DNA from: Desulfatibacillum sp.
GTDB taxonomy: Bacteria; Desulfobacterota; Desulfobacteria; Desulfobacterales; SpSt-501
Direction: 5' to 3'
Assembly (NCBI GenBank): GCA_020725555.1
Contig: DYEU01000031.1
Span: forward strand, 116,761 to 153,197
DNA length: 36,437 nucleotides
Positions 7,931 through 16,941 of this stretch are shown here, piece after piece. The notes beneath the pieces were generated by a model, which was not told the DNA's origin, made no database searches, and was given only the letters and a program-made list of their open reading frames with translations. Position 1 is the first letter of the stretch, and the number at the start of each line of letters is the position of its first letter. The position numbers and the translations under genes were made by a program.

Positions 7931-10147
7931 ATGTCGAAGCTGGTAGCATTTGCCGCGATCCAAGGCGCCTACAACATCGTCTCCCAGGTCGAGGGCGAGT
8001 ACAAGAAGGCCCTCGAAACCTTCAACGCCGACACGCCGGTGGGGTTTCCGAACACCGCCTACTACCTCCCCGTGATCTACTCGCTGCTCGGCATCAAGGT
8101 CGAGAAACTCGAGGACATGAAACAGGTCCTGGAGGTGGCGCGCAAGCTGCTTCCGCCGCACATCAAGGGCATGAACCACCTGCCCTACCTCGGGCCGCTC
8201 CTGGACGCCGGGATGGCCGCGCTCTTCTGCTTCGAGATCCGCGAGGCCCTGCGCTACCTGAACGAGCCCGATTTCTACCTCCACTCCGAGGAGATCGACG
8301 AGGAGGCGGGCAAGATCTGGCTGGGTGCGGCCGACGACACGGTCTTCCGCAAGCGCGGCGTGGAGTTCGTCGACGGCTCCGCCCCCGGCTTCGCCGCCAT
8401 CGTCGGGGCCGCCCCGGACCCCGAGACGGCCAAGCTGATCGTCGAGGAATACCAGCGCCGCGGCCTCTACGTCTTTCTCGCCGCCAACCACAACCACACC
8501 ACGGTCGCCCAGCAGCTCCTGCAGGCCGGCGTCCAGATCGGCTGGAACACGCGCATCGTGCCCTTCGGCCCCGACATCTCCTCGGCGATCTTCGCCCTCG
8601 GCTTCGCCAACCGCGCGGCGATGGCCTTCGGCGGCGTCCAGCCGGGCGACTACCGCCGCATGCTCCTCTACAACAAGAACCGCATCTTCGCCTTCGTGAA
8701 CGCGCTGGGCGAGGTCGGCACGGACTGGGCCGCGGCCGCGGCCGGGGCCATCAACTGGGGCTTCCCGACGATCGCCGACACGGACATCCCCCAGGTGCTG
8801 CCGACGGGCATCTGCACCTACGAGCACGTCGTCTCCAATGTCCCGCACGCCGAGATCGTCCAGAAGTCGATCGAGGTGCGCGGCCTCAAGGTGACCGTCA
8901 GCCAGATCGACATCCCGCTTTCCTTCGGGCCGGCCTACGAGGGCGAGCGCGTGCGCGGCCAGGACCTCTACTGCCAGATGGGCGGCGGCAAGACGCAGTG
9001 CACCGAGCTCGTCAAGATGGCCGAGATGAACGAGATCGAGGACGGCAAGGTGGTCCTCGTCGGGCCGGACATCAACGAGGTGAAGGAGGGCGGCGCGATG
9101 CCGCTCGGGATCTACGTCCAGATCGCCGGCCGCGAGTTCCAGACCGACTTCGAGCCGATCCTCGAGCGCCAGATCCACCACCTGGTCAACTACATCCAGG
9201 GCGTCATGCACATCGGCCAGCGCGACATCGCCTGGATCCGGGTCAGCAAGGCGGCCGTCCAGAAGGGCTTCTCCCTCAAGCACCTGGGGGTCGTGCTCCA
9301 CGCCAAGTTCCACCAGGACTTCACCAAGATCGTGGACAAGGTGCAGGTGACGCTCTTCACGAAGCAGGAGGACGTCGACAAGCTCACCCAGCGGGCGCGG
9401 GCCGAGTACAAGCTGCGCGACGACCGCGTGGAGAAGATGACCGACGAGGACGTCGAGATCTACTACTCCTGCACCCTCTGCCAGTCCTTCGCCCCGAGCC
9501 ACGTCTGCACCGTGAGCCCCGAGCGGACCGGGCTTTGCGGGGCCTACAACTGGATGGACTGCAAGGCCTCCTACGAGATCAACCCGACCGGGCCCAACCA
9601 GCCGATCGTCAAGGGCGAGTGCCTCGACCCCAAGCTCGGCCAGTGGAAGGGGGTCAACGAGTTCGTCCAGAAGGCCTCCCGCGGGGCGGTCTCGCACTAC
9701 AACTTCTACTCGCTCGTGCACAGCCCGATGACGACCTGCGGCTGCTGCGAGTGCATCGCGGCGATGCTCCCCTCCTGCAACGGCATCATGACCGTGAACC
9801 GCGAGTACACCGGGGACACGCCCTGCGGCATGAAGTTCACCACCCTCGCCGGGGTCATGGGCGGCGGGCAGTCCTCGCCGGGCTTCGTCGGGCACTCCAA
9901 GTACAACATCACCCAGCGCAAGTTCATCGCCGGCGACGGCGGCATCAAGCGGCTGGTCTGGATGCCCAAGATGCTCAAGGAGGAGCTCCGCGAGCGGCTG
10001 CTCAAGCGGGGCCAGGAAATCGGGGTCCCCGATCTCATCGACCGGATCGCCGACGAGACCGTCGGCACGACCGAGGAGGAGATCCTGCCCTTCCTCCGCG
10101 AGAAGAACCACCCGGCCCTGTCCATGGAGCCGCTGATCGGCGGATGA
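7931..10147 (+). CDS. acsB: Acetyl-CoA synthase, beta subunit of CODH/ACS
   Basis: This 738-residue protein matches the length of bacterial AcsB (about 730). It joins a methyl group, CO and CoA into acetyl-CoA at the nickel-iron-sulfur A-cluster. The A-cluster ligands are visible: Cys514, Cys517, Cys526 and Cys536 (CTLCQSFAPSHVC and GLCGAYNW) for the [4Fe-4S] cube, and Cys603-Gly604-Cys605 in TTCGCCECIA for the distal nickel. The N-terminal domain, which binds CO dehydrogenase in characterised enzymes, is present, so this is not the short archaeal CdhC form. The ribosome binding site GAAGGAGG precedes the ATG. It lies between acsD and acsC. No gene for the CO dehydrogenase partner AcsA is in the window. 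Confidence 0.97.
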   Translation: MSKLVAFAAIQGAYNIVSQVEGEYKKALETFNADTPVGFPNTAYYLPVIYSLLGIKVEKLEDMKQVLEVARKLLPPHIKGMNHLPYLGPLLDAGMAALFCFEIREALRYLNEPDFYLHSEEIDEEAGKIWLGAADDTVFRKRGVEFVDGSAPGFAAIVGAAPDPETAKLIVEEYQRRGLYVFLAANHNHTTVAQQLLQAGVQIGWNTRIVPFGPDISSAIFALGFANRAAMAFGGVQPGDYRRMLLYNKNRIFAFVNALGEVGTDWAAAAAGAINWGFPTIADTDIPQVLPTGICTYEHVVSNVPHAEIVQKSIEVRGLKVTVSQIDIPLSFGPAYEGERVRGQDLYCQMGGGKTQCTELVKMAEMNEIEDGKVVLVGPDINEVKEGGAMPLGIYVQIAGREFQTDFEPILERQIHHLVNYIQGVMHIGQRDIAWIRVSKAAVQKGFSLKHLGVVLHAKFHQDFTKIVDKVQVTLFTKQEDVDKLTQRARAEYKLRDDRVEKMTDEDVEIYYSCTLCQSFAPSHVCTVSPERTGLCGAYNWMDCKASYEINPTGPNQPIVKGECLDPKLGQWKGVNEFVQKASRGAVSHYNFYSLVHSPMTTCGCCECIAAMLPSCNGIMTVNREYTGDTPCGMKFTTLAGVMGGGQSSPGFVGHSKYNITQRKFIAGDGGIKRLVWMPKMLKEELRERLLKRGQEIGVPDLIDRIADETVGTTEEEILPFLREKNHPALSMEPLIGG

Positions 10148-10169
10148 CCCGGCGCCCCGGTCGGGGAGG

Positions 10170-10195
10170 GCCGGCGGAGCGGACCGCCCGCCGGC
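10170..10195. other. Hairpin between acsB and acsC
   Basis: GCCGGCGG (10170-10177) and CCGCCGGC (10188-10195) form an eight-base GC stem with a ten-base loop in the 88-base gap. No T-run follows, so it is more likely an mRNA stability or processing element than a terminator. Confidence 0.35.
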
Positions 10196-10235
10196 GACCC
10201 GGCCGCGCGCACCGCGGGATGCGAAGGAGAACGAC

Positions 10236-11576
10236 ATGGCGCTCACCGGAATCCAGATCTTCAAGCTGCTCCCCAAGACCAACTGCAAGGAGTGCGGTGT
10301 CCCGACCTGTCTGGCGTTCGCGATGAACCTCGCCTCGGGCAAGGCGGAGCTGGACAGCTGCCCCTACGTCTCCGAGGAGGCGCGGGCGGCGCTCTCCGAG
10401 GCCGCCGCCCCGCCGATCCGGCCGGTCGTGATCGGCAAGGGCGTGCGCCAGGCGACCACGGGCGGCGAGACCGTGCAGTACCGGCACGAGAAGACCTTCT
10501 ACAACCCGACCCTGCTCGCGGCCCGGGTCCCCGCGGACCTGAAGCCCGAGGAGCTCGCGCGGCGGCTGAAGGCCTGGAACGCCTTCCAATACGAGCGGGT
10601 GGGCCTCACCCTGCGGCCCGAGCTCGTCGCCGTGCAGGACACGGGGGCCGGGGCCGAGGCCTTCGCGCGCACGGCGAAGACGATCGCCGAGACCTCCGAG
10701 TTCAACGTGATCCTCATGACCGAGGACCCGGCGGTGATGAAGGCCGGCGTGGCCGCGGCCGGCTTCAAGCGGCCGCTCCTCTACGCCGCGACCGCCGCGA
10801 ACGCGGAGGCGATGGGCGCGCTCGCCAAGGAAAGCGGCCTGCCGCTCGCCGTCAAGGCCCCCTCGGCGGCGGAGCTCGCCCCGCTCACCCAGAAGCTCAC
10901 GGGCCTGGGGCTGAAGGACCTCGTCCTCGACCCCGGCAGCCGCGAGCTCAAGCAGGCGCACGAGGACATGGTCGCCATCCGCCGCGCCGCGCTCAAGGAC
11001 GGAAACCGCGCCCTGGGGTTCCCCACGATCGTCTTCCCCTGCGAGATGGCCTCCAACCTCGACGTCGAGACGATGCTCGCCGCGACCTTCATCGCCAAGT
11101 ACGGCGGGATCGTGGTCCTTTCGGACTTCGCCGGCGAAAGCCTCTTCCCGCTGCTGCTCGAGCGGCTGAACATCTTCACCGACCCCCAGCGGCCGATGAC
11201 CGTCACCCAGGGGATCTACGAGATCAACCAGCCGAGCGAGAACTCCCCCGTGCTCGTCACGACGAACTTCGCGCTCACCTACTTCATCGTCTCGGGCGAA
11301 GTCGAGGCGAGCCGGGTCCCCTCCTACCTCCTGATCAAGGACTCCGAGGGCCTCTCGGTCATGACCGCCTGGGCCGCGGGCAAGTTCTCGGGCGACGACG
11401 TCGGCCAGTTCGTGAAAAAGAGCGGCATCGAGGAAAAGACGAAAACGCGCGAGATCATCATCCCCGGCTACGCCGCGGCCATCGCGGGCGACATGGAGGA
11501 GGAGCTGCCCGGCTGGAAGGTGACCGTCGGGCCGCGGGAGGCCGCCCACATCCCGGCCTTTCTCAAGGCGCGCTGA
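10236..11576 (+). CDS. acsC: Corrinoid iron-sulfur protein large subunit (AcsC)
   Basis: This 446-residue protein is the large (gamma) subunit of the corrinoid iron-sulfur protein. The N-terminus holds the low-potential [4Fe-4S] cluster site Cys17, Cys20, Cys25 and Cys42 (CKECGVPTC, then SCPY), which passes electrons to cobalt for reactivation. A TIM barrel and a C-terminal corrinoid-binding region follow, with typical AcsC/CdhE segments such as QRPMTVTQGIYEIN, VLVTTNFALTYFIVSGEVE and IIIPGYAAAIAGDMEEEL. With AcsD it forms the heterodimer that takes methyl from AcsE and gives it to AcsB; AcsV reactivates it. The length agrees with the family. The ribosome binding site GAAGGAG lies just upstream. 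Confidence 0.96.
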   Translation: MALTGIQIFKLLPKTNCKECGVPTCLAFAMNLASGKAELDSCPYVSEEARAALSEAAAPPIRPVVIGKGVRQATTGGETVQYRHEKTFYNPTLLAARVPADLKPEELARRLKAWNAFQYERVGLTLRPELVAVQDTGAGAEAFARTAKTIAETSEFNVILMTEDPAVMKAGVAAAGFKRPLLYAATAANAEAMGALAKESGLPLAVKAPSAAELAPLTQKLTGLGLKDLVLDPGSRELKQAHEDMVAIRRAALKDGNRALGFPTIVFPCEMASNLDVETMLAATFIAKYGGIVVLSDFAGESLFPLLLERLNIFTDPQRPMTVTQGIYEINQPSENSPVLVTTNFALTYFIVSGEVEASRVPSYLLIKDSEGLSVMTAWAAGKFSGDDVGQFVKKSGIEEKTKTREIIIPGYAAAIAGDMEEELPGWKVTVGPREAAHIPAFLKAR

Positions 11577-11636
11577 CACGGGGACGCCGGCCCCCGCCGC
11601 CGGCGCCCGCCGACTTCCTGCAAGAGGGAGGATTCC

Positions 11637-12527
11637 ATGATTCTGATCGGTGAGAGCCTGAACGTCATCTCCAAGAAGATCGGCCGGGCCTTCAAGGAAC
11701 GCGACCCCAAACCGATCCAGGAGGAGGCCCTCCTCCAGCAGTCCAAGGGCATGGACTACATCGACATCAACCTCGGGCCGGCGAAGAAGGAGGGGCACGA
11801 GTTGATGCCCTGGGTGGTGAAGACGGTGCAGGAGGTCGTGCCGGAGATTCCCCTCGCGCTGGACACCTCGAACATCGAGGCGATCGAGGCCGCCCTCAAG
11901 GTCTACAAGCCGACCCGCCAGCCGCCCCTGATCAACTCGATCATGGCGCGTCCCGAGCGCTACCAGCGCATGATCCCCGTCGCGCGCGACTCCGGCGCCG
12001 ACTTCATCGCCCTCATGTGGGGGCCCGAGGGGCTGCCGCGGGACGAAAACGAGCGGGCCGCGCTCTGCGTCGATCTCCTCTACCATGCCAACGAGGCGGG
12101 GATCCCCAACGAGAAGATCTGGGTCGACGGGATCGTGACCCCGGTCAACATCCAGCAGCCCCAGGCGGTGAGCCTGCTGAACTTCCAGGCCATGCTGCCC
12201 GAGATCGCCCCGGGGGCGAAGAGCACCTGCGGGCTGTCGAACATCTCCAACGGCCCCCCCGGCCACCTGCGGCCCATTCTGAACCAGACCTACATGGTCA
12301 TGCTGCAGAAATACGGGATGTACTCGGTGATCGCCGACCCCCTGGACGACCAGCTGATCGCGATCGCCAAGGGCAAGCGGCCGGACATCGTGGACCTGAT
12401 CTACCGCGTGATGGACGGCGAAACCCCGGACTTGGCCTCGCTCTCTAAGGAGATGCAGCACTACGTCAAGACGGTGAACGTGATCCTCGGCAAGACCCTC
12501 TACTCGGATTCCTGGCTCGAGGTCTAG
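11637..12527 (+). CDS. acsE: Methyltetrahydrofolate:corrinoid/iron-sulfur protein methyltransferase
   Basis: This 296-residue protein is a TIM barrel of the pterin-binding (dihydropteroate synthase-like) family. It moves the methyl group of 5-methyl-THF to cob(I)amide on the corrinoid iron-sulfur protein. Pterin-site segments are visible: IGESLNVISKKIGRAF, MDYIDINLGPAKKEG, LALDTSN and GLSNIS with Asn202. This matches the Asn that helps activate N5 in the characterised enzyme (Asn199 in Moorella). It is slightly longer than Moorella AcsE (262). It is the last gene of the acs operon and is followed by a terminator. The ribosome binding site GGGAGG precedes the ATG. Confidence 0.94.
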   Translation: MILIGESLNVISKKIGRAFKERDPKPIQEEALLQQSKGMDYIDINLGPAKKEGHELMPWVVKTVQEVVPEIPLALDTSNIEAIEAALKVYKPTRQPPLINSIMARPERYQRMIPVARDSGADFIALMWGPEGLPRDENERAALCVDLLYHANEAGIPNEKIWVDGIVTPVNIQQPQAVSLLNFQAMLPEIAPGAKSTCGLSNISNGPPGHLRPILNQTYMVMLQKYGMYSVIADPLDDQLIAIAKGKRPDIVDLIYRVMDGETPDLASLSKEMQHYVKTVNVILGKTLYSDSWLEV

Positions 12528-12564
12528 GGGGCCTGCCCCCGCCGACCCGGCCTTCCCCCCTTCG

Positions 12565-12617
12565 GGCCGGCCCCCCGTTCCCCCCCTTCCGGGAAGCGCG
12601 GGGCCGGCCTCGTTTTT
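12565..12617 (+). terminator. Rho-independent-type terminator of the acs operon
   Basis: GGCCGGCCCC (12565-12574) pairs with GGGGCCGGCC (12600-12609), followed by TCGTTTTT. The loop of about 25 bases is long. This is 38 bases after the acsE stop and separates the acs operon from the next unit. Confidence 0.65.
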
Positions 12618-12638
12618 CCCCCAAGCCCCCCAGGCGGC

Positions 12639-12667
12639 TTGCCAGCGCTCTTCCGGGCTGGTAGACT
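12639..12667 (+). promoter_or_regulatory. Candidate sigma-70 promoter of the dikinase-like/GAPDH unit
   Basis: TTGCCA (12639-12644), a 17-base spacer and TAGACT (12662-12667) lie just after the acs terminator. Transcription would start near 12674, leaving a leader of about 75 bases to the ATG at 12750. Confidence 0.5.
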
Positions 12668-12749
12668 TTTCATTCGGCGGAAGTGAGGCAGACGCCCGGC
12701 CGCCTTCGCAGCGACCGGGCGCCGCCCGCTCCGCCCGGGTCGGGCCCCC

Positions 12750-15700
12750 ATGGATACCGCGCCGCGCATCAAATCCCAGGCCCTCGAGGCCAACCTCGCC
12801 GAATCCCGGGTCGAGGTGGTCGTCGAGCCCCGCTACCGGGTGCTCGGCGAGGTGATGAGCCGTTACTACGGGCTGGCCGAGTCCGTGAACGGCTTTCTCT
12901 GCGAGCTCTCCCACCCCTACCGGAACTGGAAGGTCGTGCTCGCCGAGGCGCGGCGCTACGCCCTCGACTACGTCCACGTGCTGCGCGCCCACCCGCGGGG
13001 GCCGGAGGCGGCCGGGATGCTGGGGGAGGTCTTTCTCCAGGCCGCGGCCGAGGCGAAGGCGGCCGAGGTCCGGGCCGCGGCCGCGGACGATCTCCTGCGC
13101 TACCTCCAGACGCTCGCGCGCGAGGCCGGCATCCGGGAGCCGTCGTTCCGGCGGCTGCTCTTTTCGTTCTGCGAGCGGATCCTCGCGCTGCCCGAGCCGC
13201 GCTTCGACCTCTTCGTCCGCAGCTACTACGGGCTGCCGCGCCTTTCGTCCCTGCTGGCCGCGCAGGCCGAGGACGCCGAGCGGGACTGGGGGCCGGTCAA
13301 CGCGCTGCTGGTGCGCTGCCTCCGGCGGACCTACGCCACCTGGCTCGCGGAGAGCGACCCGGCCGAGGTCTTCCGCCGCGAGGCCGCCGAGTTCGGCGGG
13401 AGCGAGGCCGCCGAGGCGCTCTTTGCGGAGGTTTCCCACGGCCGGATCCAGGCCTGGCGGGAGCGGCTGGAGGAGATCGCCCGCGGCCCCGGCCTGGACT
13501 CCCCCGCGGCCACGCGGCGGCTGCTCGAGCTGCCGGCCTTCGCCCATTTCGTCGAAACCTACCGCCGCATCCCCCGGCGGCTGCGCGAGGCCGAAGCCCA
13601 CCCCTCCCGCGGCCGGCACCTCGAGCTGATCTGCCTCTTCCAGATCATGAACCTCGCGGGGCTTGCGCTGCTCCACGAGGAGATCCTGCGCGAGATCAAC
13701 CAGGCCGTGACCTGGATCATCGTCAACGACCACTACCGCAACATCCAGCAGCTGCTGCGCAAGACGATCTCGATCCTCAAGGCCCGCTCCGGGGCCTTCC
13801 CGGAGACGGCCCTCGACTGCCTGCTCAACCTGGGCCTGGGCGTCTACCGCACCGAGGACCTCGATCTGCTCAATTTCTTCATCGACGCCCTGATCGATTT
13901 CGGCTTTCAGCCGCCCGCGGTGCAGGGGGTGGACGAGGAATGGCGCATCCAGGCGAACGGCGCCCACCTGCAGAACATCCGCACCTGGCTCGAGCTGATC
14001 AAGAAGAACCCCAAACGCTCAAGCCGCCTGCTCTCGGCGCTGGTGATCCACCTCGCGCTCGAGGGGGTCTTCATCCGCGACGTGGACCTCTTCCCGCGGG
14101 ACGTGACGGCGCTCCTGAACAGCCCGATCGAGCCCGTCTACCACCTGGTCAAGCAGCTCGTGCGGCTCTTGCCGGTTTTCTTCAACGACATCGGCGCCGA
14201 GGGACGGCTGCGCGACGTCTCGACGCGGATCGACGAGCTCGCCCAGCGCCGCGACCCGCTGGTCCATTTCCTGCGCAAGCAGAGCCACGTGGAGAGCTCG
14301 AGCCGGATCATCGCCTTCGTGGAGGCCGTCTTCCGCTTCTGGAAGGACCTCGACCGGGAGGAGCTCGCCGCCTTCGTCCCGCCCTCGATCTTCCGCCAGA
14401 TCGACTCCCAGGGGCCCTACGTCAAGGGCATGCACCGCCTGGTCCTGCGGCTGGCGAAAAAGGGCGTGCGCATCCCCGACGATCTGCTCGCGCGGGCCCC
14501 GGGGGAGATCGAGGCGCTCCTCGGGTTCGTCCCCGGCGTCTCCGAGCTCGACCGCGGCCGCTTCGCCCTCGCGGTCGAGCTCTACCGCCTGCTGCACCAG
14601 AAATACCACCGCGACATCGTCGACCTCGAGGCCTGCCTGGCGCCGCTGCGCGCCGAGGGGGTCCCCGGCCTGGAGGCCTTGCAGGAGGCGCTGGCCGAGC
14701 CCGACCGCTTCCGGCGGCTCGAGCGGCTCCTCGACGCCGCCGGCGCGCTCCAAGGGATCGTCCTCTCCGAGGTGCGCTACCCGGTGCGCGAGGACATCTA
14801 CCAGAAGCGGCACATCACGATCGACATCCCCTCGATGTACGGCAGCTACCACGAGATGAAGTTCGACTGCCTGGGCCTCGCCCTGCGGCTGGAGGCCCGG
14901 GTGCAGGCCGAATTCGAGGACCTCGTCGACGAGATCGACCTCGGGCTGATCACCAAGGCCACCTTCGGGAGGATCCTGGAGGTGCTGCGCCTCTTCGACC
15001 GGGCGCTGCGGTTGGACGGGATCCGTTCCGTGGAGTTCGAGCGCCAGCTCGAATTCCTCGCGGACTCGCTCGCCGTCAGGGGCTTCACCCTCACGCAGTA
15101 CCTCGACATCTTCAAGGGGTTCTCGCTCGCCGTGCAGAACATCGTCAAGGACTACTTCAACAACCTGCACGGCGCGAACCTCAACCGCATCCTCCCCCAG
15201 GTCGCCGACCGGGTGCTGCCCAAGTACCTGCCGCGCGAGCCGCTCGAGGACCCCGAGCGGCTGCGGCACCGCATCACCGAGATCTTCTTCCGCGACCGCA
15301 TCGCCGAGACGCCCGGGCTCCAGGCCCTCGACCGCTTTCTGGGCCGCATCCTGCAGACCCTCTACCGCCAGTCCGAGCGGCTGCCGCGGGACCGCATGCA
15401 CCAGCTGCTGCTCTACGACCCGCGGCACGGGGTGGTGGCGATCGACGACCCGCCCGAGTCCGTCGCCGGCGTGATCCACCTCGGCACCAAGGGCTTCAAT
15501 CTCGTGCGCCTCCACCGCCTCGGCTTCCGGGTCCCCCCCGGGTTCATCATCACGACCGAGGTCTTCCGTTGCCGCGAGGTGATCGAAGGCTACGAACCCG
15601 CGCGGCAAAATTTCCACGACCAGGTGCTCGCCCACCTGCGGCGGCTCGAGGAGAAGACGGGCCTGCGCTTCGGCGACCCGCGCCGCCCGCTGTTGCTCTC

Positions 15701-16940
15701 GGTGCGCAGCGGCGCCTCGATTTCCCAGCCCGGCATGATGGACACGCTGCTCAACGTGGGCAACAACGAGACCGTCACGCGCGGGCTCGCCGAGCGGACC
15801 GGGAACCCCTGGTTCGCCTGGGACTGCTACCGCCGCTTTCTGCAGAGCTACGGCATGGCGCACGACCTCGAGCGCGACGCCTTCGACGCCCTGATCGACG
15901 AGTCCAAAAAGCGCTGGGGCGTTCCCCTCAAGCGGCTCTTTTCCGGGGAGCAGATGCGCGAGGTGGCGCTCGCCTACCGCCGCCTGATCGAGGACGCCGG
16001 CATCGCCGTGATCGACGACCCGCTCGCGCAGCTGCTGCTCGCCGTGCGCCGGGTCCTCGATTCCTGGGAGTCGCCGAAGGCGCGCACCTACCGCCGCATC
16101 ATGGGGATTTCCGACGACTGGGGCACGGCGATCGCCGTGCAGGCGATGGTCTTCGGCAACCGCTCCCCGGAGTCGGGCACCGGGGTCATCTTCACCCACA
16201 ACCCGCGCTGGTCGGGGGACGTGCTCAAGCTCTGGGGAGATTTCACCACCGCGAACCAGGGCGAGGACGTGGTCTCGGGGCTGGTGCGGACGATGCCGGT
16301 CTCGATCTTCCAGCAGGAGATCGAGATGCGCGACACCGACATCACGCTCGAGACCCACTTCCCGGCGATCTACCGCGAGCTCCGGCGCTGGGCCCAGGTC
16401 CTGATCGAGGAGCAGGGCTGGAGCCCCCAGGAGATCGAGTTCACCTTCGAGGGCCCCGCGGCCGAGGACCTCTACATGCTGCAGACGCGCGACATGGCGA
16501 TCCGCGAAAGCCCGCGGGTGCTCCGGTTCGCCTTCGCGGCGCCGCCCCAGGAGCTCCTGCTGGGGCACGGGATCGGGGTGAGCGGCGGGGCGCTGAGCGG
16601 GCGGCTCGTCTTCAGCCTCGAGGAGATCGAGTTCTGGCGGGCCCGCGAGCCGGCCACGAAGCTCATCCTCGCCCGGACCGACACCGTCCCCGACGACATC
16701 CGCGAGATCCACGCGGCCGACGGCCTGCTCACGGCCCGCGGCGGCCTCACCTCGCACGCCGCGATCGTCGCCCACCGGCTCGGCAAGACCTGCGTCGTCG
16801 GCTGCGAGGGGCTGGTCTGCGACGAGAAGGAAAAACGCTGCCGGTTTCCCTCGGCCGTCCTCGGCTCCGGGGACCCCCTGAGCATCGACGGCCAGGAGGG
16901 ATCGGTCTACCGGGGATTCCTGGAAACCAAGGAGGCCTGA
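12750..16940 (+). CDS. PPDK-like protein: ATP-grasp and phospho-His domains with a ~900-residue unknown N-terminus, no PEP barrel
   Basis: Of 1396 residues, about 905-1250 match the nucleotide-binding domain of pyruvate phosphate dikinase, with GTKGFNLVRL (Lys914), LLSVRSGASISQPGMMDTLL (Arg986), VQAMVFGNRSPESGTGVIFT and IEFTFEGP...LYMLQTR (Glu1230, Gln1245). Residues about 1265-1390 are the swivelling phospho-His domain, with TARGGLTSHAAIVAHR (His1336). The protein ends about 60 residues later, so the C-terminal PEP/pyruvate TIM barrel of true PPDK and PEP synthase is missing. Residues 1 to about 900 match nothing I know; they look largely helical and hydrophilic with no signal peptide. ATP-driven phosphorylation of His1336 looks possible; the acceptor is unknown. 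The start has no clear Shine-Dalgarno sequence and could lie further downstream. The next gene, a GAPDH, begins one base after the stop. Confidence 0.85.
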   Translation: MDTAPRIKSQALEANLAESRVEVVVEPRYRVLGEVMSRYYGLAESVNGFLCELSHPYRNWKVVLAEARRYALDYVHVLRAHPRGPEAAGMLGEVFLQAAAEAKAAEVRAAAADDLLRYLQTLAREAGIREPSFRRLLFSFCERILALPEPRFDLFVRSYYGLPRLSSLLAAQAEDAERDWGPVNALLVRCLRRTYATWLAESDPAEVFRREAAEFGGSEAAEALFAEVSHGRIQAWRERLEEIARGPGLDSPAATRRLLELPAFAHFVETYRRIPRRLREAEAHPSRGRHLELICLFQIMNLAGLALLHEEILREINQAVTWIIVNDHYRNIQQLLRKTISILKARSGAFPETALDCLLNLGLGVYRTEDLDLLNFFIDALIDFGFQPPAVQGVDEEWRIQANGAHLQNIRTWLELIKKNPKRSSRLLSALVIHLALEGVFIRDVDLFPRDVTALLNSPIEPVYHLVKQLVRLLPVFFNDIGAEGRLRDVSTRIDELAQRRDPLVHFLRKQSHVESSSRIIAFVEAVFRFWKDLDREELAAFVPPSIFRQIDSQGPYVKGMHRLVLRLAKKGVRIPDDLLARAPGEIEALLGFVPGVSELDRGRFALAVELYRLLHQKYHRDIVDLEACLAPLRAEGVPGLEALQEALAEPDRFRRLERLLDAAGALQGIVLSEVRYPVREDIYQKRHITIDIPSMYGSYHEMKFDCLGLALRLEARVQAEFEDLVDEIDLGLITKATFGRILEVLRLFDRALRLDGIRSVEFERQLEFLADSLAVRGFTLTQYLDIFKGFSLAVQNIVKDYFNNLHGANLNRILPQVADRVLPKYLPREPLEDPERLRHRITEIFFRDRIAETPGLQALDRFLGRILQTLYRQSERLPRDRMHQLLLYDPRHGVVAIDDPPESVAGVIHLGTKGFNLVRLHRLGFRVPPGFIITTEVFRCREVIEGYEPARQNFHDQVLAHLRRLEEKTGLRFGDPRRPLLLSVRSGASISQPGMMDTLLNVGNNETVTRGLAERTGNPWFAWDCYRRFLQSYGMAHDLERDAFDALIDESKKRWGVPLKRLFSGEQMREVALAYRRLIEDAGIAVIDDPLAQLLLAVRRVLDSWESPKARTYRRIMGISDDWGTAIAVQAMVFGNRSPESGTGVIFTHNPRWSGDVLKLWGDFTTANQGEDVVSGLVRTMPVSIFQQEIEMRDTDITLETHFPAIYRELRRWAQVLIEEQGWSPQEIEFTFEGPAAEDLYMLQTRDMAIRESPRVLRFAFAAPPQELLLGHGIGVSGGALSGRLVFSLEEIEFWRAREPATKLILARTDTVPDDIREIHAADGLLTARGGLTSHAAIVAHRLGKTCVVGCEGLVCDEKEKRCRFPSAVLGSGDPLSIDGQEGSVYRGFLETKEA

Positions 16941-16941
16941 C

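Noticed and set aside
10035-13967. A 1310-codon open frame on the minus strand
   Set aside because: It lies antisense to acsB, acsC, acsE and the dikinase-like gene, crosses their gaps, is rich in Arg/Gly/Asp/Leu and has no domain. It is a shadow in GC-rich DNA.
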